From contig NZ_CP102630.1 in the NCBI RefSeq assembly GCF_024721605.1, positions 1,178,001 through 1,242,000 of the forward strand: a DNA stretch of 64,000 nt. The letters run 5' to 3'. The stretch comes from Sphingomicrobium flavum. Lineage in GTDB: Bacteria; Pseudomonadota; Alphaproteobacteria; Sphingomonadales; Sphingomonadaceae. Made by a program: the position numbers and the translations under genes. Each line of letters starts with the position of its first letter. Position 1 is the stretch's first letter. Positions 52,290 to 60,993 of this stretch are shown here, in pieces. The notes under the pieces are model-generated. The model saw nothing but the letters and a program-made list of their open reading frames with translations, made no database searches and was not told where the DNA came from.

Positions 52290-52748
52290 ATGCGTATTCT
52301 GATCAGCGGGCTTGCCGCCCTGGCGCTGGCCGCCTGCAGCGAAGGCGGGCTTGACGGCGAAGAAGATGGCGTTGCCGAAATCAAGGTCGCCGAAGACAAT
52401 GTCGCCATCGGTGATGAGCCGATCACCAGCGACCCGCGCTTTGCCGACACCGCCTGGGAGTGGAAGGCCAATGATGGCACCCCGCTCTACACCGTGCTCT
52501 ATGCCTCGGGCATCTACCACACCGCCGGCAGCGACGTGCTGCGCGACGAAGGACGCTGGACCGTGCGCGACGATCATCTCTGCTTCGACAGCGAAATGCT
52601 GAAGGACGAGCCCGGCTGTTTTTCGGCTGACGCCTATCGCCCGCTCGATCTCGGCCAGGTCTGGTTGACCGATAACCATGAAGGCGAAGCGGTTCGCTTC
52701 ACCCGCGCCGAATATCGCCAGCTCGCCTTCGAGGCGCCCGGCACCTGA
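52290..52748 (+). CDS. Small lipoprotein, family copy 3
   Basis: A 152-residue lipoprotein (MRILISGLAALALAAC). After an acidic linker the domain has WEWKANDGTPLYTVLYASG, DDHLCFDSEM...PGCF, and FTRAEYRQLAFEAPG, the fullest version of the signature shared with the copies at 49517 and 51699. Function unknown; the YxxxG and W-rich start suggest a small beta-barrel lipocalin-like or META-like domain, but this is only inference. ATG 52290 is preferred over 52284 because AGGGAG is then well spaced. Confidence 0.8.
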   Translation: MRILISGLAALALAACSEGGLDGEEDGVAEIKVAEDNVAIGDEPITSDPRFADTAWEWKANDGTPLYTVLYASGIYHTAGSDVLRDEGRWTVRDDHLCFDSEMLKDEPGCFSADAYRPLDLGQVWLTDNHEGEAVRFTRAEYRQLAFEAPGT

Positions 52749-53225
52749 TTATTCGAAGCGTTCGTCCTGATCGACGCCCCACAGCGCCGATTGCTGGATC
52801 CAGCCCACCTTGTCGCCAATAGAGATGCGGCATAGCGACCCATCGCATTCGGAAAGGCGGCCCACCACGCCCGGTTCGGCCCGGTATCTTACCGGGCTGG
52901 ACCGGTCGTCGTCGAGATGGATGTCAACCGGCTCCTCGCCCGTCACCATGCCGGTGCGCCGGTCGGCCAGCAGCGATACCGCCATCCAGCCCTCGGTGCC
53001 GTCCATGTCCTCGATCTTGCGCCAATTGTCATAGCGCTGCGTGACCCTGACCGGCATGTCGCGGCGCTGGTAGACCCAGATGCCGGGATAGGTCTTGCCG
53101 GGGCCGGTGCGCATCATGGCCTTGCCGCTGGCGATCGATGCCCAATAGGGCACCGCCCGGTCCTGCGCCGATGCCGGCATGGTCAGCGCCATGCCCACCG
53201 CAGCAATGACCGCCAGCGCGCGCAT
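52749..53225 (-). CDS. Secreted SH3-domain protein
   Basis: A 158-residue exported protein: signal MRALAVIAAVGMALTMPASA, then a bacterial SH3 domain starting WASIASGKAMMRTGPGKTYPGIW, followed by VRVTQRYDNWRKIEDMDGTEGW and a second half with Cys-x-Gly-x-Leu-Cys (ECDGSLC) and DKVGWIQQS. It may bind peptidoglycan or another envelope ligand. It is translationally coupled to the upstream nitronate monooxygenase-like gene (TGATG overlap) and converges directly with lipoprotein copy 3. Confidence 0.86.
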   Translation of the reverse strand: MRALAVIAAVGMALTMPASAQDRAVPYWASIASGKAMMRTGPGKTYPGIWVYQRRDMPVRVTQRYDNWRKIEDMDGTEGWMAVSLLADRRTGMVTGEEPVDIHLDDDRSSPVRYRAEPGVVGRLSECDGSLCRISIGDKVGWIQQSALWGVDQDERFE

Positions 53226-54631
53226 CAGGCGCCCGTCAGGATGCGATCGACCAGCTGCTTCACACTCGGCACGAACCCGTTGGAATAAAAGGGATCGGAC
53301 TTGAAGCGATAGGCGGCATGGCCCGCAAACATCAAATTCTCGTCCACCGGCCCGCCATGGGCGATGTCCTGCAGCGTCTTCTGAATGCAGAAGCTGCGCG
53401 GATCGGCCAGGCGACCGGTCGTATTTTTCTCATTGTCCGCCCAGCTCGAAAAGCTGCACTGCGACAGGCAGCCCATGCAATCGGCCTGGTCCTTGCGGAT
53501 CCATTTCATTTCTTCGGGCGTGACGAAGACCAGCGTATCTTCGGGCGTCTTCATCGCTTCGGTAAAGCCGGCGCCATACCATTCGCGCGCATGCTGCAAA
53601 TCGCCCTTGGTGACCCAGAAATTCTTGCGCGTGCCGACACCGACATCCAGCACGAAGCGATGGTCGCCCATCTCTTCCTTGGTAAAGGCGATCTGGCGCT
53701 CGGACCGCGCTTCCAGGTTGCGCAGGAACGGATTGCGCACCGCCGAGGAATAGAAACCCGTCGGCGAGAATTTGTGAAGGAGGACATCGCCCTCATCCAG
53801 CGTCATCAGCCGCGCCTTCCATTCGGGCGGGATCGGGCTTTCCTGCGTCAAGAGCGGGCGCGTGCCGAACTGGAAGGCGATGCCGCCCAATTCCTCATTG
53901 TCGATCCAGTCATTCCACTCATCCAGCCGCCAGACACCGCCGGCCATGATGATGGGCACCTCTTCGGACACGCCTTCGGCACGCATCATCTGACGAAGTT
54001 CGGCCACGCGCGGATAGGGATCCTGCGGCTTTTTGGGGTCCTCGGCATTGGACAGCCCATTATGCCCGCCGGCCAACCAAGGATCTTCATAGACCACCGC
54101 GGCAAGCCCGTCGGCAAATTTGGAATAAGCCCGCTTCCACAGCGCGCGAAAGGCGCGGCCCGAGGAAATGATGGGCAGATATTTGACCTTATATTCGGCC
54201 GCGATCTCGGACAATTTGTAAGGCATGCCCGCGCCGCAGGTGACGCCGTCGATCAGCCCCTTGCAGCGTTCCAGCACCCCGTGCAGGACGCGCGGCGCAC
54301 CGCCCATTTCCCACAGCACGTTGATGTTGATCGCGCCCTTGCCATTGGCCATTTCATAGGCCTTCTGGACCTGTGCGGTGGCGCCGTCGATGGCATATTG
54401 GATCAGCTCTTCATGGCGTCCGCGGCGGGTCATTTCTTCATAGACCTGCGGAATGATGCGCCCTTCGGCGTCATAGCTGTCGGCATTGACGGCACTGACC
54501 GTGCCGATGCCCCCAGCCGCAGCCCAGGCCCCCGACGATGCGTGATTGGTCGCCGAAACGCCCTTGCCACCCTCAACCAACGGCCAGACTTCCTTGCCGT
54601 TATACTGGATGGGCTTCAAACCCTTGAACAA
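53225..54631 (-). CDS. Nitronate monooxygenase-like flavoenzyme with C-terminal cysteine cluster
   Basis: A 468-residue TIM-barrel FMN oxidoreductase of the 2-nitropropane dioxygenase/FabK group. Family marks are VSATNHASSGAWAAAGGIGT near 25-44, PIISSGRAF near 152-160, DPWLAGGHNG near 182-191 and IIMAGGVWR near 223-231. It is about 100 residues longer than usual. The extension holds Cys385-x2-Cys388-x3-Cys392 (CMGCLSQC) and Cys415 (SFC), an arrangement that could bind an iron-sulfur cluster. Start TTG 54631 has AGGAG six bases upstream. Substrate unknown. Confidence 0.88.
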   Translation of the reverse strand: MFKGLKPIQYNGKEVWPLVEGGKGVSATNHASSGAWAAAGGIGTVSAVNADSYDAEGRIIPQVYEEMTRRGRHEELIQYAIDGATAQVQKAYEMANGKGAININVLWEMGGAPRVLHGVLERCKGLIDGVTCGAGMPYKLSEIAAEYKVKYLPIISSGRAFRALWKRAYSKFADGLAAVVYEDPWLAGGHNGLSNAEDPKKPQDPYPRVAELRQMMRAEGVSEEVPIIMAGGVWRLDEWNDWIDNEELGGIAFQFGTRPLLTQESPIPPEWKARLMTLDEGDVLLHKFSPTGFYSSAVRNPFLRNLEARSERQIAFTKEEMGDHRFVLDVGVGTRKNFWVTKGDLQHAREWYGAGFTEAMKTPEDTLVFVTPEEMKWIRKDQADCMGCLSQCSFSSWADNEKNTTGRLADPRSFCIQKTLQDIAHGGPVDENLMFAGHAAYRFKSDPFYSNGFVPSVKQLVDRILTGA

Positions 54632-54674
54632 GACACTCTCCTGAAGACTTGGTGCCCGCTATAGGCGGGCCATC

Positions 54675-55532
54675 CTATTGGGGCAATTGCTGAAGCGCAT
54701 AATCGAGACCGATATCCACCGCCTCGCTGCCCATGGTGATGCGGCTGGTGGAAATATAGTCGACGCCCGTCTCGGCCTTGGCGCGGATGGTCTCCAGCGT
54801 GATCCCGCCCGAGGCTTCCAACGGCACTCGTCCGGCCACCATCGCCACTGCTTCGCGCAGCACGTCAGGCGACATATTGTCGAGCAGCAGCCGGTCCGCG
54901 CCCGCAGCCAATGCGGGCTCGATCTGGTCGATCCGGTCGACTTCCACCTGCACCTGAAGCCCATGACTGCCCGCCTTGGCGCGCGCCACCGTGGCAGCGA
55001 TATCTCCGCCATTCACCGCGATATGATTATCCTTGATCAGCAGGCCGTCGTCCATGCGCATACGATGGTTGGTCGCTCCGCCCATCTTGCTGGCATATTT
55101 GCTCAGGGCCCTCAGCCCCGGAATGGTCTTGCGCGTATCGAGCACTTTCGCGCCCGTCCCCTCGACCGCCTCGGCATAGCGCCGCGCCATGGTGGCGATC
55201 CCGCACAAGACCTGCAGCGTGTTGAGTGCCGACCGCTCGGCGGCCAGCAAAGACCGTGCATTGCCCGAAATGCGCATCAAATCGGTCCCAGCCCGCACAT
55301 GGTCGCCATCAGCCACCAGCTTTTCCACCTGCACATCACGGTCGAGCGCGGTGAAAAAGGCTGCGGCGACATCGATGCCGGCAATGACGATATCCTCGCG
55401 CGTGTCCATCACCGCTTCGAAGCGCGCATCGGCGTCGATGGTCGACATGGACGTGACATCGCCGTCCCGGCCCAGATCCTCGGCCAGCACGCTTCTCACA
55501 TAATCCTTGAGGTCGAAATTCTCGATTTGCAT
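54675..55532 (-). CDS. nadC: Nicotinate-nucleotide pyrophosphorylase (carboxylating)
   Basis: Quinolinate phosphoribosyltransferase of NAD biosynthesis, 285 residues. AEDLGRDGDVTS near 17-28, DTRKTIPGLRAL near 136-147 and KYASKMGGATNHR near 149-161 contain the basic substrate-binding residues; LLIKDNHI near 167-174 and LEASGGI near 243-249 complete the barrel. Start ATG 55532 is chosen; a TTG one codon earlier is open. It lies upstream of the flavoenzyme gene (43-nt gap). nadA and nadB are not in the window. Confidence 0.95.
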   Translation of the reverse strand: MQIENFDLKDYVRSVLAEDLGRDGDVTSMSTIDADARFEAVMDTREDIVIAGIDVAAAFFTALDRDVQVEKLVADGDHVRAGTDLMRISGNARSLLAAERSALNTLQVLCGIATMARRYAEAVEGTGAKVLDTRKTIPGLRALSKYASKMGGATNHRMRMDDGLLIKDNHIAVNGGDIAATVARAKAGSHGLQVQVEVDRIDQIEPALAAGADRLLLDNMSPDVLREAVAMVAGRVPLEASGGITLETIRAKAETGVDYISTSRITMGSEAVDIGLDYALQQLPQ

Positions 55533-55586
55533 CAACAGCCCCTTTGTCCCCGCTCCTAATCGGCAGCCCCAGGGCTGGCAATGGCC

Positions 55587-56459
55587 TCAGCCGTCCTCAA
55601 GCGTCTGCGCCAGATCACCCATCAGGCTGGCGACACTTGCTTCGCTGACCTGCCAATGCGCCTCGTCATGCTCGCGCACATAATGATGCTGGCGCCGCTC
55701 GACATAATGGTCGCCGTCCCATCCCATCACCGTGATGGCGCAGGCGGTGCGATTGGCATGGATGATGTTGAAGCTGGGCGGCTCGGTGCGGATGCGTGTG
55801 GAGAAAGCCGTCCCCGCCTGGATCGCCAGCGCGGTGCCGTCGCCATTGGGCAGGTCCAGCGTGCGGTGGACGCTGCTGGTATGGTTGTGCCCGGTCAGCA
55901 CCAGGTCGATGCCGACATCGTCGGTCGCATTGACCGCCGCCATCTGGTTCTGGATCGCATCGCCGGGCTTGGCCCCGCGCGGCAATTCCCAGAGCGGATG
56001 GTGGCAGACCAGGATACGCAGCGCATCATTGGCCGCCTGCGCGAAGCGCTCGCGCATCAACGCGATCTGGTCGTCCGAAATCTTGCCATTCTTGATTACC
56101 AGCCCGCGCGCCGTATTCAGCCCCAAAATCGCCAGCCCCGGCCGTTCGATCCACGGATTGCGCTCCTCACCCATATGCTTGTCCCACCGCGCATGGGGCT
56201 TCAAAAATCGCTGCACCAGGTCGGTCGAAGGCACGTCATGATTGCCGGGCACCACCAGCACTTCGTGGCCATGCCCCTCAATCTTGTCGAGCCAGGCCTT
56301 GGCCTGCTCGAATTCCTCGGGGTCGGCCCATTGCGTGACGTCGCCCGCGCAGATGACCAGATCCGCCTCGGTCTGCTTGATGGTCTGCTCGACAGCCTCG
56401 ACCACCGGCTGGTCGTGAATGCCGAAATGAATGTCGGAAAGATGGATCAGTCTGTGCAT
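55587..56459 (-). CDS. Calcineurin-like metallophosphoesterase
   Basis: A 290-residue cytosolic phosphoesterase with all metal motifs: HLSDIHFG near 6-13, CAGDVTQW near 37-44, VPGNHDVPS near 70-78, LVCHHPLW near 151-158 and LVLTGHNHTSSVH near 187-199. It resembles the 3',5'-cyclic-nucleotide phosphodiesterase (CpdA) group, but the substrate cannot be fixed. Start ATG 56459 (MHRLIHL) fits the first motif. It is divergent from the kinase-fold gene at 56510. Confidence 0.91.
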   Translation of the reverse strand: MHRLIHLSDIHFGIHDQPVVEAVEQTIKQTEADLVICAGDVTQWADPEEFEQAKAWLDKIEGHGHEVLVVPGNHDVPSTDLVQRFLKPHARWDKHMGEERNPWIERPGLAILGLNTARGLVIKNGKISDDQIALMRERFAQAANDALRILVCHHPLWELPRGAKPGDAIQNQMAAVNATDDVGIDLVLTGHNHTSSVHRTLDLPNGDGTALAIQAGTAFSTRIRTEPPSFNIIHANRTACAITVMGWDGDHYVERRQHHYVREHDEAHWQVSEASVASLMGDLAQTLEDG

Positions 56460-56509
56460 GGGGCGCCAACGCATGACAGGCCCGATCGTTCAGGCTATCG
56501 CTGCTCTCC

Positions 56510-57577
56510 ATGGACAGGACACAGGCCAATAGCGGCACCCGCACCGTCTCCGAACGGCTGCGCTTCGATGAAGCCGCCCTCACCCGCTGGATGCAGGATC
56601 ATGTCGAGGGCTTTTGCGGGCCGGTGAAGGTCAGCCAGTTCAAGGGCGGCCAGTCCAACCCCACCTACAAGGTCGAAACGCCGGGCGGCAATTATGTCCT
56701 CCGCCGCAAACCGCCGGGCAAGCTCCTCCCCGGTGCCCATGCGGTGGAACGCGAATATCGCGTCATGACCGCGCTCGGCGCACAAGGCTTCCCCGCCCCC
56801 AAAACCCACGGCCTGTGCGAAGATGACAGCATTATCGGCACGCCCTTCTTTCTGATGGACATGGTCGATGGCCGCATCGTCTGGGAAGCCAGCTTCCCGG
56901 ACATGAACCGCGACCAGCGCGCCGCCCATTTCGACGCAATGAACGCCACCATCGCCCAGCTCCACAGCTATGATCCCGACGCCATTGGGCTTGGCGATTA
57001 TGGCAAGGGCAAGGATTATGTCGCCCGCCAGGTCGCGCGCTGGTCGGGCCAATATGAGCAGGATGTGGAAGCCGGCAGGATCGACGCGATGGACCGGCTG
57101 GTCGCCTGGCTCAAAGGCCATTTGCCCACCGGCGAACAGCAGGTGCGCATCACCCATGGCGATTTTCGCTGCGACAATATGATCTTCGCCGCCGATGCGC
57201 CCAACGTGCTGGCTGTGCTCGACTGGGAACTTTCGACGCTGGGTGATCCCGCCGCCGATTTCACCTACCACCTGATGATGTACCGCATGCCTGCGGGCAT
57301 CTTCACCGGCCTGAAGGGCCTCGACCTCGCCGATCTCGGTATTCCGAGCGAAGAAGAGTATGTCGAGCGCTATTGCGAGCGCACCGGCCGCAACGGCCTG
57401 CCGCAGAAGGATTATCTGGTCGTCTTCAACCTGTTCCGCCTCGCCGCCATCCTGCACGGCATCAAGGGCCGGCTGGCGCGCGGCAATGCGTCGAGCGCCC
57501 ATGCCGCTCAGATGGTCAAAGGCCTCGAACCGCTAGCCGAGCTAGCATGGTCCGAGGCCCAGAACGCCAAACTATAA
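56510..57577 (+). CDS. Aminoglycoside-phosphotransferase-fold kinase (ACAD10-like)
   Basis: A 355-residue protein of the APH/choline kinase fold. Nucleotide loop FKGGQSNPTYKVETPGG near 45-61, Lys in YVLRRKPPG, catalytic HGDFRCDNMIF near 219-229 and DWELSTLGDP near 240-249. It matches the phosphotransferase domain fused to acyl-CoA dehydrogenase in ACAD10 and ACAD11, which phosphorylates 4-hydroxyacyl-CoAs. No acyl-CoA dehydrogenase is adjacent here. It converges with the M3 peptidase gene. Confidence 0.9.
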   Translation: MDRTQANSGTRTVSERLRFDEAALTRWMQDHVEGFCGPVKVSQFKGGQSNPTYKVETPGGNYVLRRKPPGKLLPGAHAVEREYRVMTALGAQGFPAPKTHGLCEDDSIIGTPFFLMDMVDGRIVWEASFPDMNRDQRAAHFDAMNATIAQLHSYDPDAIGLGDYGKGKDYVARQVARWSGQYEQDVEAGRIDAMDRLVAWLKGHLPTGEQQVRITHGDFRCDNMIFAADAPNVLAVLDWELSTLGDPAADFTYHLMMYRMPAGIFTGLKGLDLADLGIPSEEEYVERYCERTGRNGLPQKDYLVVFNLFRLAAILHGIKGRLARGNASSAHAAQMVKGLEPLAELAWSEAQNAKL

Positions 57578-57583
57578 AAAGGT

Positions 57584-59755
57584 TTATTCGCCCGTCGGGA
57601 AGCCCCGACGCTCGAGCAGCGCCTTCACTTCGGGATCGCGCCCGCGGAACTTGCGATAGGCTTCGGCGCGGTCTGTGGCATTGCCCGTCGACAGCACATG
57701 GATGCGGAAGGCATCGGCAATCTTGCGGTCATAGACGTCGCCCGTCGACTCGAAATAGGCCCAGGTATCCGCGTCCATCGTTTCCGACCACAGATAGCTG
57801 TAATAGCCCGCCGAATAGGCGTCCGAGCTGAACAGGTGGTTGAACTGCGGCAGGCGGTGACGCATCACCGTTTCTTCGGGCATGTTGAGGCTGGCCAGCG
57901 TCTCGCGCTCGAACGCATCGACATCCACATCGCCCTCGGGATCGACATGCAGCGCCATGTCGACCAGCGCCGAAGACAGATATTGCACCGTCGCATAGCC
58001 TTCACCGAAGGTGGAGGATGCGGCAATCTTGTCGAGCAAAGCCTGCGGCATCGGTTCGCCGGTTTCATAATGCACCGCGAAACGCTCCAGGATGGGCTTG
58101 GACAGCAGCCAATTCTCGTTCACCTGGCTGGGATATTCCACAAAGTCGCGCTGCGCTCCGCCCAGCGAGGGATAGCCCACATCGACCAGCATGTAGTGAA
58201 TGGCATGGCCGAATTCGTGCCACAGCGTCTGCGCATCATCCAGGCTGATCAGCACGGGCTCGCCCGGTGCCGGCTTGTTGAAATTGTTATTGTTGGTGAA
58301 CAGCCCCGGCGCATTGCCGTCGAGGTCGGTCTCGAAGCGGAAGGTGTTCATCCACGCGCCCGACCGTTTGCCCTCACGGGCATAGGTGTCGAAATAGAAC
58401 AGGCCGATGAGATCGCCCGTCTTGGCATGCGTCACCTGGAAGGTGCGGATGTCGGGGTGATAGACCGGCACCGCGCCGGTATTTTCGGTGAGCTTCAGGT
58501 CATAAAGCTGTTCGGCCGACCAGAACATGCCCTCGACCATATTGTTCAATTCGAAATAGGGCTTCAGCTCGTCGGCGCTGAGGTCATATTTCGCCGCCCG
58601 CAGCTTTTCTAGATAATAGAGATAGTCCCACGGCTCGATCTTGCTGAGGCCGTCCGCCTTGGCGAAGGGCATCATTTCCTCGACTTCCTGGTCGACGCGC
58701 GCAACCGCGGCGGGCCACACGCGCATCATCAGGTCCATCGCGCGTTCGGGCGAACCCGCCATCGTGTCCTGCATGCGCCACACGGCATGGCTGTCATAGC
58801 CCAACAGGTCGGCACGCTCGGCGCGCAACTTGACGATGCGGGCGATGATCTCATTGGTGTCATTGGCATCGCCATTGTCACCGCGACCCACAAAGTCGCG
58901 CCACACTTCCTCGCGCAGCGCACGATCGGTCCCGCCGGTCAGCACCGGATCGACCATCGAACGCGTATTTTTGATGGCATAGACGCCCTCGCCCAGGCCA
59001 TTGGCCTCGGCCAGCGCGCGCGCTGCGCTCTTCACATCGCCGGGCACACCGCCCATGCGGGCTTCGGGCACGGCGGTGTAAAGGCTTTCATCGGCCAGCA
59101 CGCGCTTGGAAAATTCGCTGAACAACCCAGCCAGTTCCTGATTGTAGGCCGACAGCTTTTCCTTGCCCGCCGCATCCAGCAGCGCGCCATTGCGCACATC
59201 GCTTTCATACTGGCGCACCAACACCCGCATCTGCTGGGCATCGAGCCCGAGCTGATTGCGGCGCTCGTAAAGCGACTTGATGCGCGCGAACAATTTGGGG
59301 TTGAGCGTCACCTGGTCATAGACCGCCGACAGCTTCGGGCTCCATTTGGCGTCGAGCGCCTGCACCTCGGGCGTGCTCAGGTTGCTCTGATACAGCCCGC
59401 CAATGGTGTTGACCCGGCTCAATTTCTTGCCCGACAATTCCAGCGGCACGATGGTGTTTTCGAAAGTCGCCGGGGCCGGATTGTTCACGATGGCGTCGAT
59501 CTCGGCCAAATATTCGGCGATGGCGATCGGATAAGCCTCGTCGACCATCGAGACTTCATAATCCTGCCACTGCGGCACGCCGCCAAAGGGGCCGGTCCAT
59601 TCGGCCAGCAGCGGATTGACGGCTACTTCAGCCTGCTGGGCATCCGCCTGGGCTACTGCAATATCGCTCGCCGCTGCAATGGCCGCATCTTCGCCAATCG
59701 TCCCGCAGGCGGAAAGGCCAAGGATCGACCCGGTCGCAAGAAGAAGTGTTTTCAT
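57584..59755 (-). CDS. M3-family peptidyl-dipeptidase lipoprotein
   Basis: Zinc metallopeptidase of the Dcp/oligopeptidase A family, 723 residues. The lipobox GLSAC (Cys17) places it on the periplasmic face of a membrane. The active site is TLWHEFGHAIHYML near 505-518 with a downstream Glu in RDFVEYPSQVNENW. The long N-terminal helical half (about 60-400) is as in Dcp. It would clip dipeptides from peptide C-termini. ATG 59755 starts MKTLLLATG. It stands alone between the kinase-fold and Nudix genes. Confidence 0.94.
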   Translation of the reverse strand: MKTLLLATGSILGLSACGTIGEDAAIAAASDIAVAQADAQQAEVAVNPLLAEWTGPFGGVPQWQDYEVSMVDEAYPIAIAEYLAEIDAIVNNPAPATFENTIVPLELSGKKLSRVNTIGGLYQSNLSTPEVQALDAKWSPKLSAVYDQVTLNPKLFARIKSLYERRNQLGLDAQQMRVLVRQYESDVRNGALLDAAGKEKLSAYNQELAGLFSEFSKRVLADESLYTAVPEARMGGVPGDVKSAARALAEANGLGEGVYAIKNTRSMVDPVLTGGTDRALREEVWRDFVGRGDNGDANDTNEIIARIVKLRAERADLLGYDSHAVWRMQDTMAGSPERAMDLMMRVWPAAVARVDQEVEEMMPFAKADGLSKIEPWDYLYYLEKLRAAKYDLSADELKPYFELNNMVEGMFWSAEQLYDLKLTENTGAVPVYHPDIRTFQVTHAKTGDLIGLFYFDTYAREGKRSGAWMNTFRFETDLDGNAPGLFTNNNNFNKPAPGEPVLISLDDAQTLWHEFGHAIHYMLVDVGYPSLGGAQRDFVEYPSQVNENWLLSKPILERFAVHYETGEPMPQALLDKIAASSTFGEGYATVQYLSSALVDMALHVDPEGDVDVDAFERETLASLNMPEETVMRHRLPQFNHLFSSDAYSAGYYSYLWSETMDADTWAYFESTGDVYDRKIADAFRIHVLSTGNATDRAEAYRKFRGRDPEVKALLERRGFPTGE

Positions 59756-59836
59756 GAAATTATCCCCATTTCTGAATCCGTTACCGCCATTAGCGGCTGG
59801 TCATTGCCCATGGCATGTAAGTTCGATGAACGGTGG

Positions 59837-60325
59837 TCACAACCAGCGGACCAGTCGCACGTCGATCCCCAGCCCTTCCTGTCTCTTTTGCGCAACAAAA
59901 TCGGCGATCCGCTCGGGCGGCACGCGGTGGACGATGATGTCCTCGCTGTCGGTTCCTCCGCCCTCGCCCACCTTCACGCAGTCATACGCGCGCACAAGGT
60001 GGAAGCTTTCGCCCATCACGCCCGAAGAAGAATAGAATTCCCCTAGCCGCTCGATGCGCCCGGGCCGATAGCCGGTTTCTTCCTCCAGCTCGCGCGCTGC
60101 CGCTTCCTCGACGCTGTCATTCTTGCCGTCATCATCGCCGATCAGCCCCGCCGGCAATTCGATGCAATTCTTCCCCACCGGCACCCGATATTGTTCGACC
60201 AGCAGCACCTCGCCATCCACCTCGGCGATGATCACCACCGCGCTCATGCCCGAGGTGCGGCGGACGAACTCCCAGCCATCCTCCTCGACCATCTCGAGAT
60301 ATTTGCCCCGCCAGCGACTGGTCAT
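59837..60325 (-). CDS. Nudix hydrolase (ADP-ribose pyrophosphatase-like)
   Basis: A 162-residue Nudix protein. Nudix box: ELPAGLIGDDDGKNDSVEEA followed by AARELEEETGY near 57-85, with the catalytic REL-EE core intact and a few extra residues between the glycine and first glutamate. LVEQYRVPVGKNCIELPAG, read in parts, is typical of ADP-sugar pyrophosphatases. The start overlaps the upstream TPM-gene stop by 4 nt (ATGA), so it closes a lemA-TPM-TPM-nudix operon. Confidence 0.91.
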   Translation of the reverse strand: MTSRWRGKYLEMVEEDGWEFVRRTSGMSAVVIIAEVDGEVLLVEQYRVPVGKNCIELPAGLIGDDDGKNDSVEEAAARELEEETGYRPGRIERLGEFYSSSGVMGESFHLVRAYDCVKVGEGGGTDSEDIIVHRVPPERIADFVAQKRQEGLGIDVRLVRWL

Positions 60326-60993
60326 AGCTCGATCAATTTGTCCGGAATTTCGTTGGTATCTTCGGACGTCTTGGGGAAATGTTCGGCCAGCACCTCACCA
60401 ATATCCTCGATCGCATCGCAAATGCCGTCGCTGATCCGCCCCTCCTTCACCGGCCCCAGCAGCGAAATCATCGCCTCGGCCCAGGTGTCGGGCTCCACCA
60501 CCTCGGTGATCGCATCGTCATGGACGATTTCGGCGCGATGTTCGGCCATGGACAGATAAATCAGGATGCCGGTCCGACCCACCGTGCGCCGCTCCGCGCC
60601 CGCCTTGTAGATCGCAATGGCGCGCCGCCGCACCCGCCTGGTTTTGGTCGACCCCGGCGTCAGCGCCATACGAAGCGGCATCCACCGCATTGCGAACAAG
60701 ACCACAAGGAAGGCCAGCAGCGCGAAGAAGAGCTGGATCGTCAGCAACGCCCGCTGGCTCGCTTCGTCCCAGCCGCCGAACAACCGCACATCGAGCCATT
60801 CCAGCGTCTGCGGCCAGATCGCCGTGGCACCGAGCCACAGGAAGACCGCCAGCACCGCATGATGCAGCGCGACGTCATGATAGGCATCGCTCTTGGGCGC
60901 AGTGACCGCAATGATTTCGCCGTCCGATTTCTCCTCGGCCAGCGCGATCGCGGCACTGACGCGCTTATGATCTTCTGCCGTCAGATCGACCAT
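60322..60993 (-). CDS. TPM-domain membrane protein
   Basis: A 223-residue protein with a soluble N-part (RVSAAIALAEEKSDGEIIAV), two membrane helices (about 45-60, HAVLAVFLWLGATAIW, and 85-105, IQLFFALLAFLVVLFAM), then a TPM-like part (RAIAIYKAGAERRTVGRTGI, IYLSMAEHRAEIVHDDAI). It pairs with the larger TPM protein encoded upstream, whose stop overlaps its start (TGATG). Start ATG 60993 has six Gs upstream; ATG 60999 is possible. The function of TPM pairs is unsettled. Confidence 0.86.
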   Translation of the reverse strand: MVDLTAEDHKRVSAAIALAEEKSDGEIIAVTAPKSDAYHDVALHHAVLAVFLWLGATAIWPQTLEWLDVRLFGGWDEASQRALLTIQLFFALLAFLVVLFAMRWMPLRMALTPGSTKTRRVRRRAIAIYKAGAERRTVGRTGILIYLSMAEHRAEIVHDDAITEVVEPDTWAEAMISLLGPVKEGRISDGICDAIEDIGEVLAEHFPKTSEDTNEIPDKLIEL

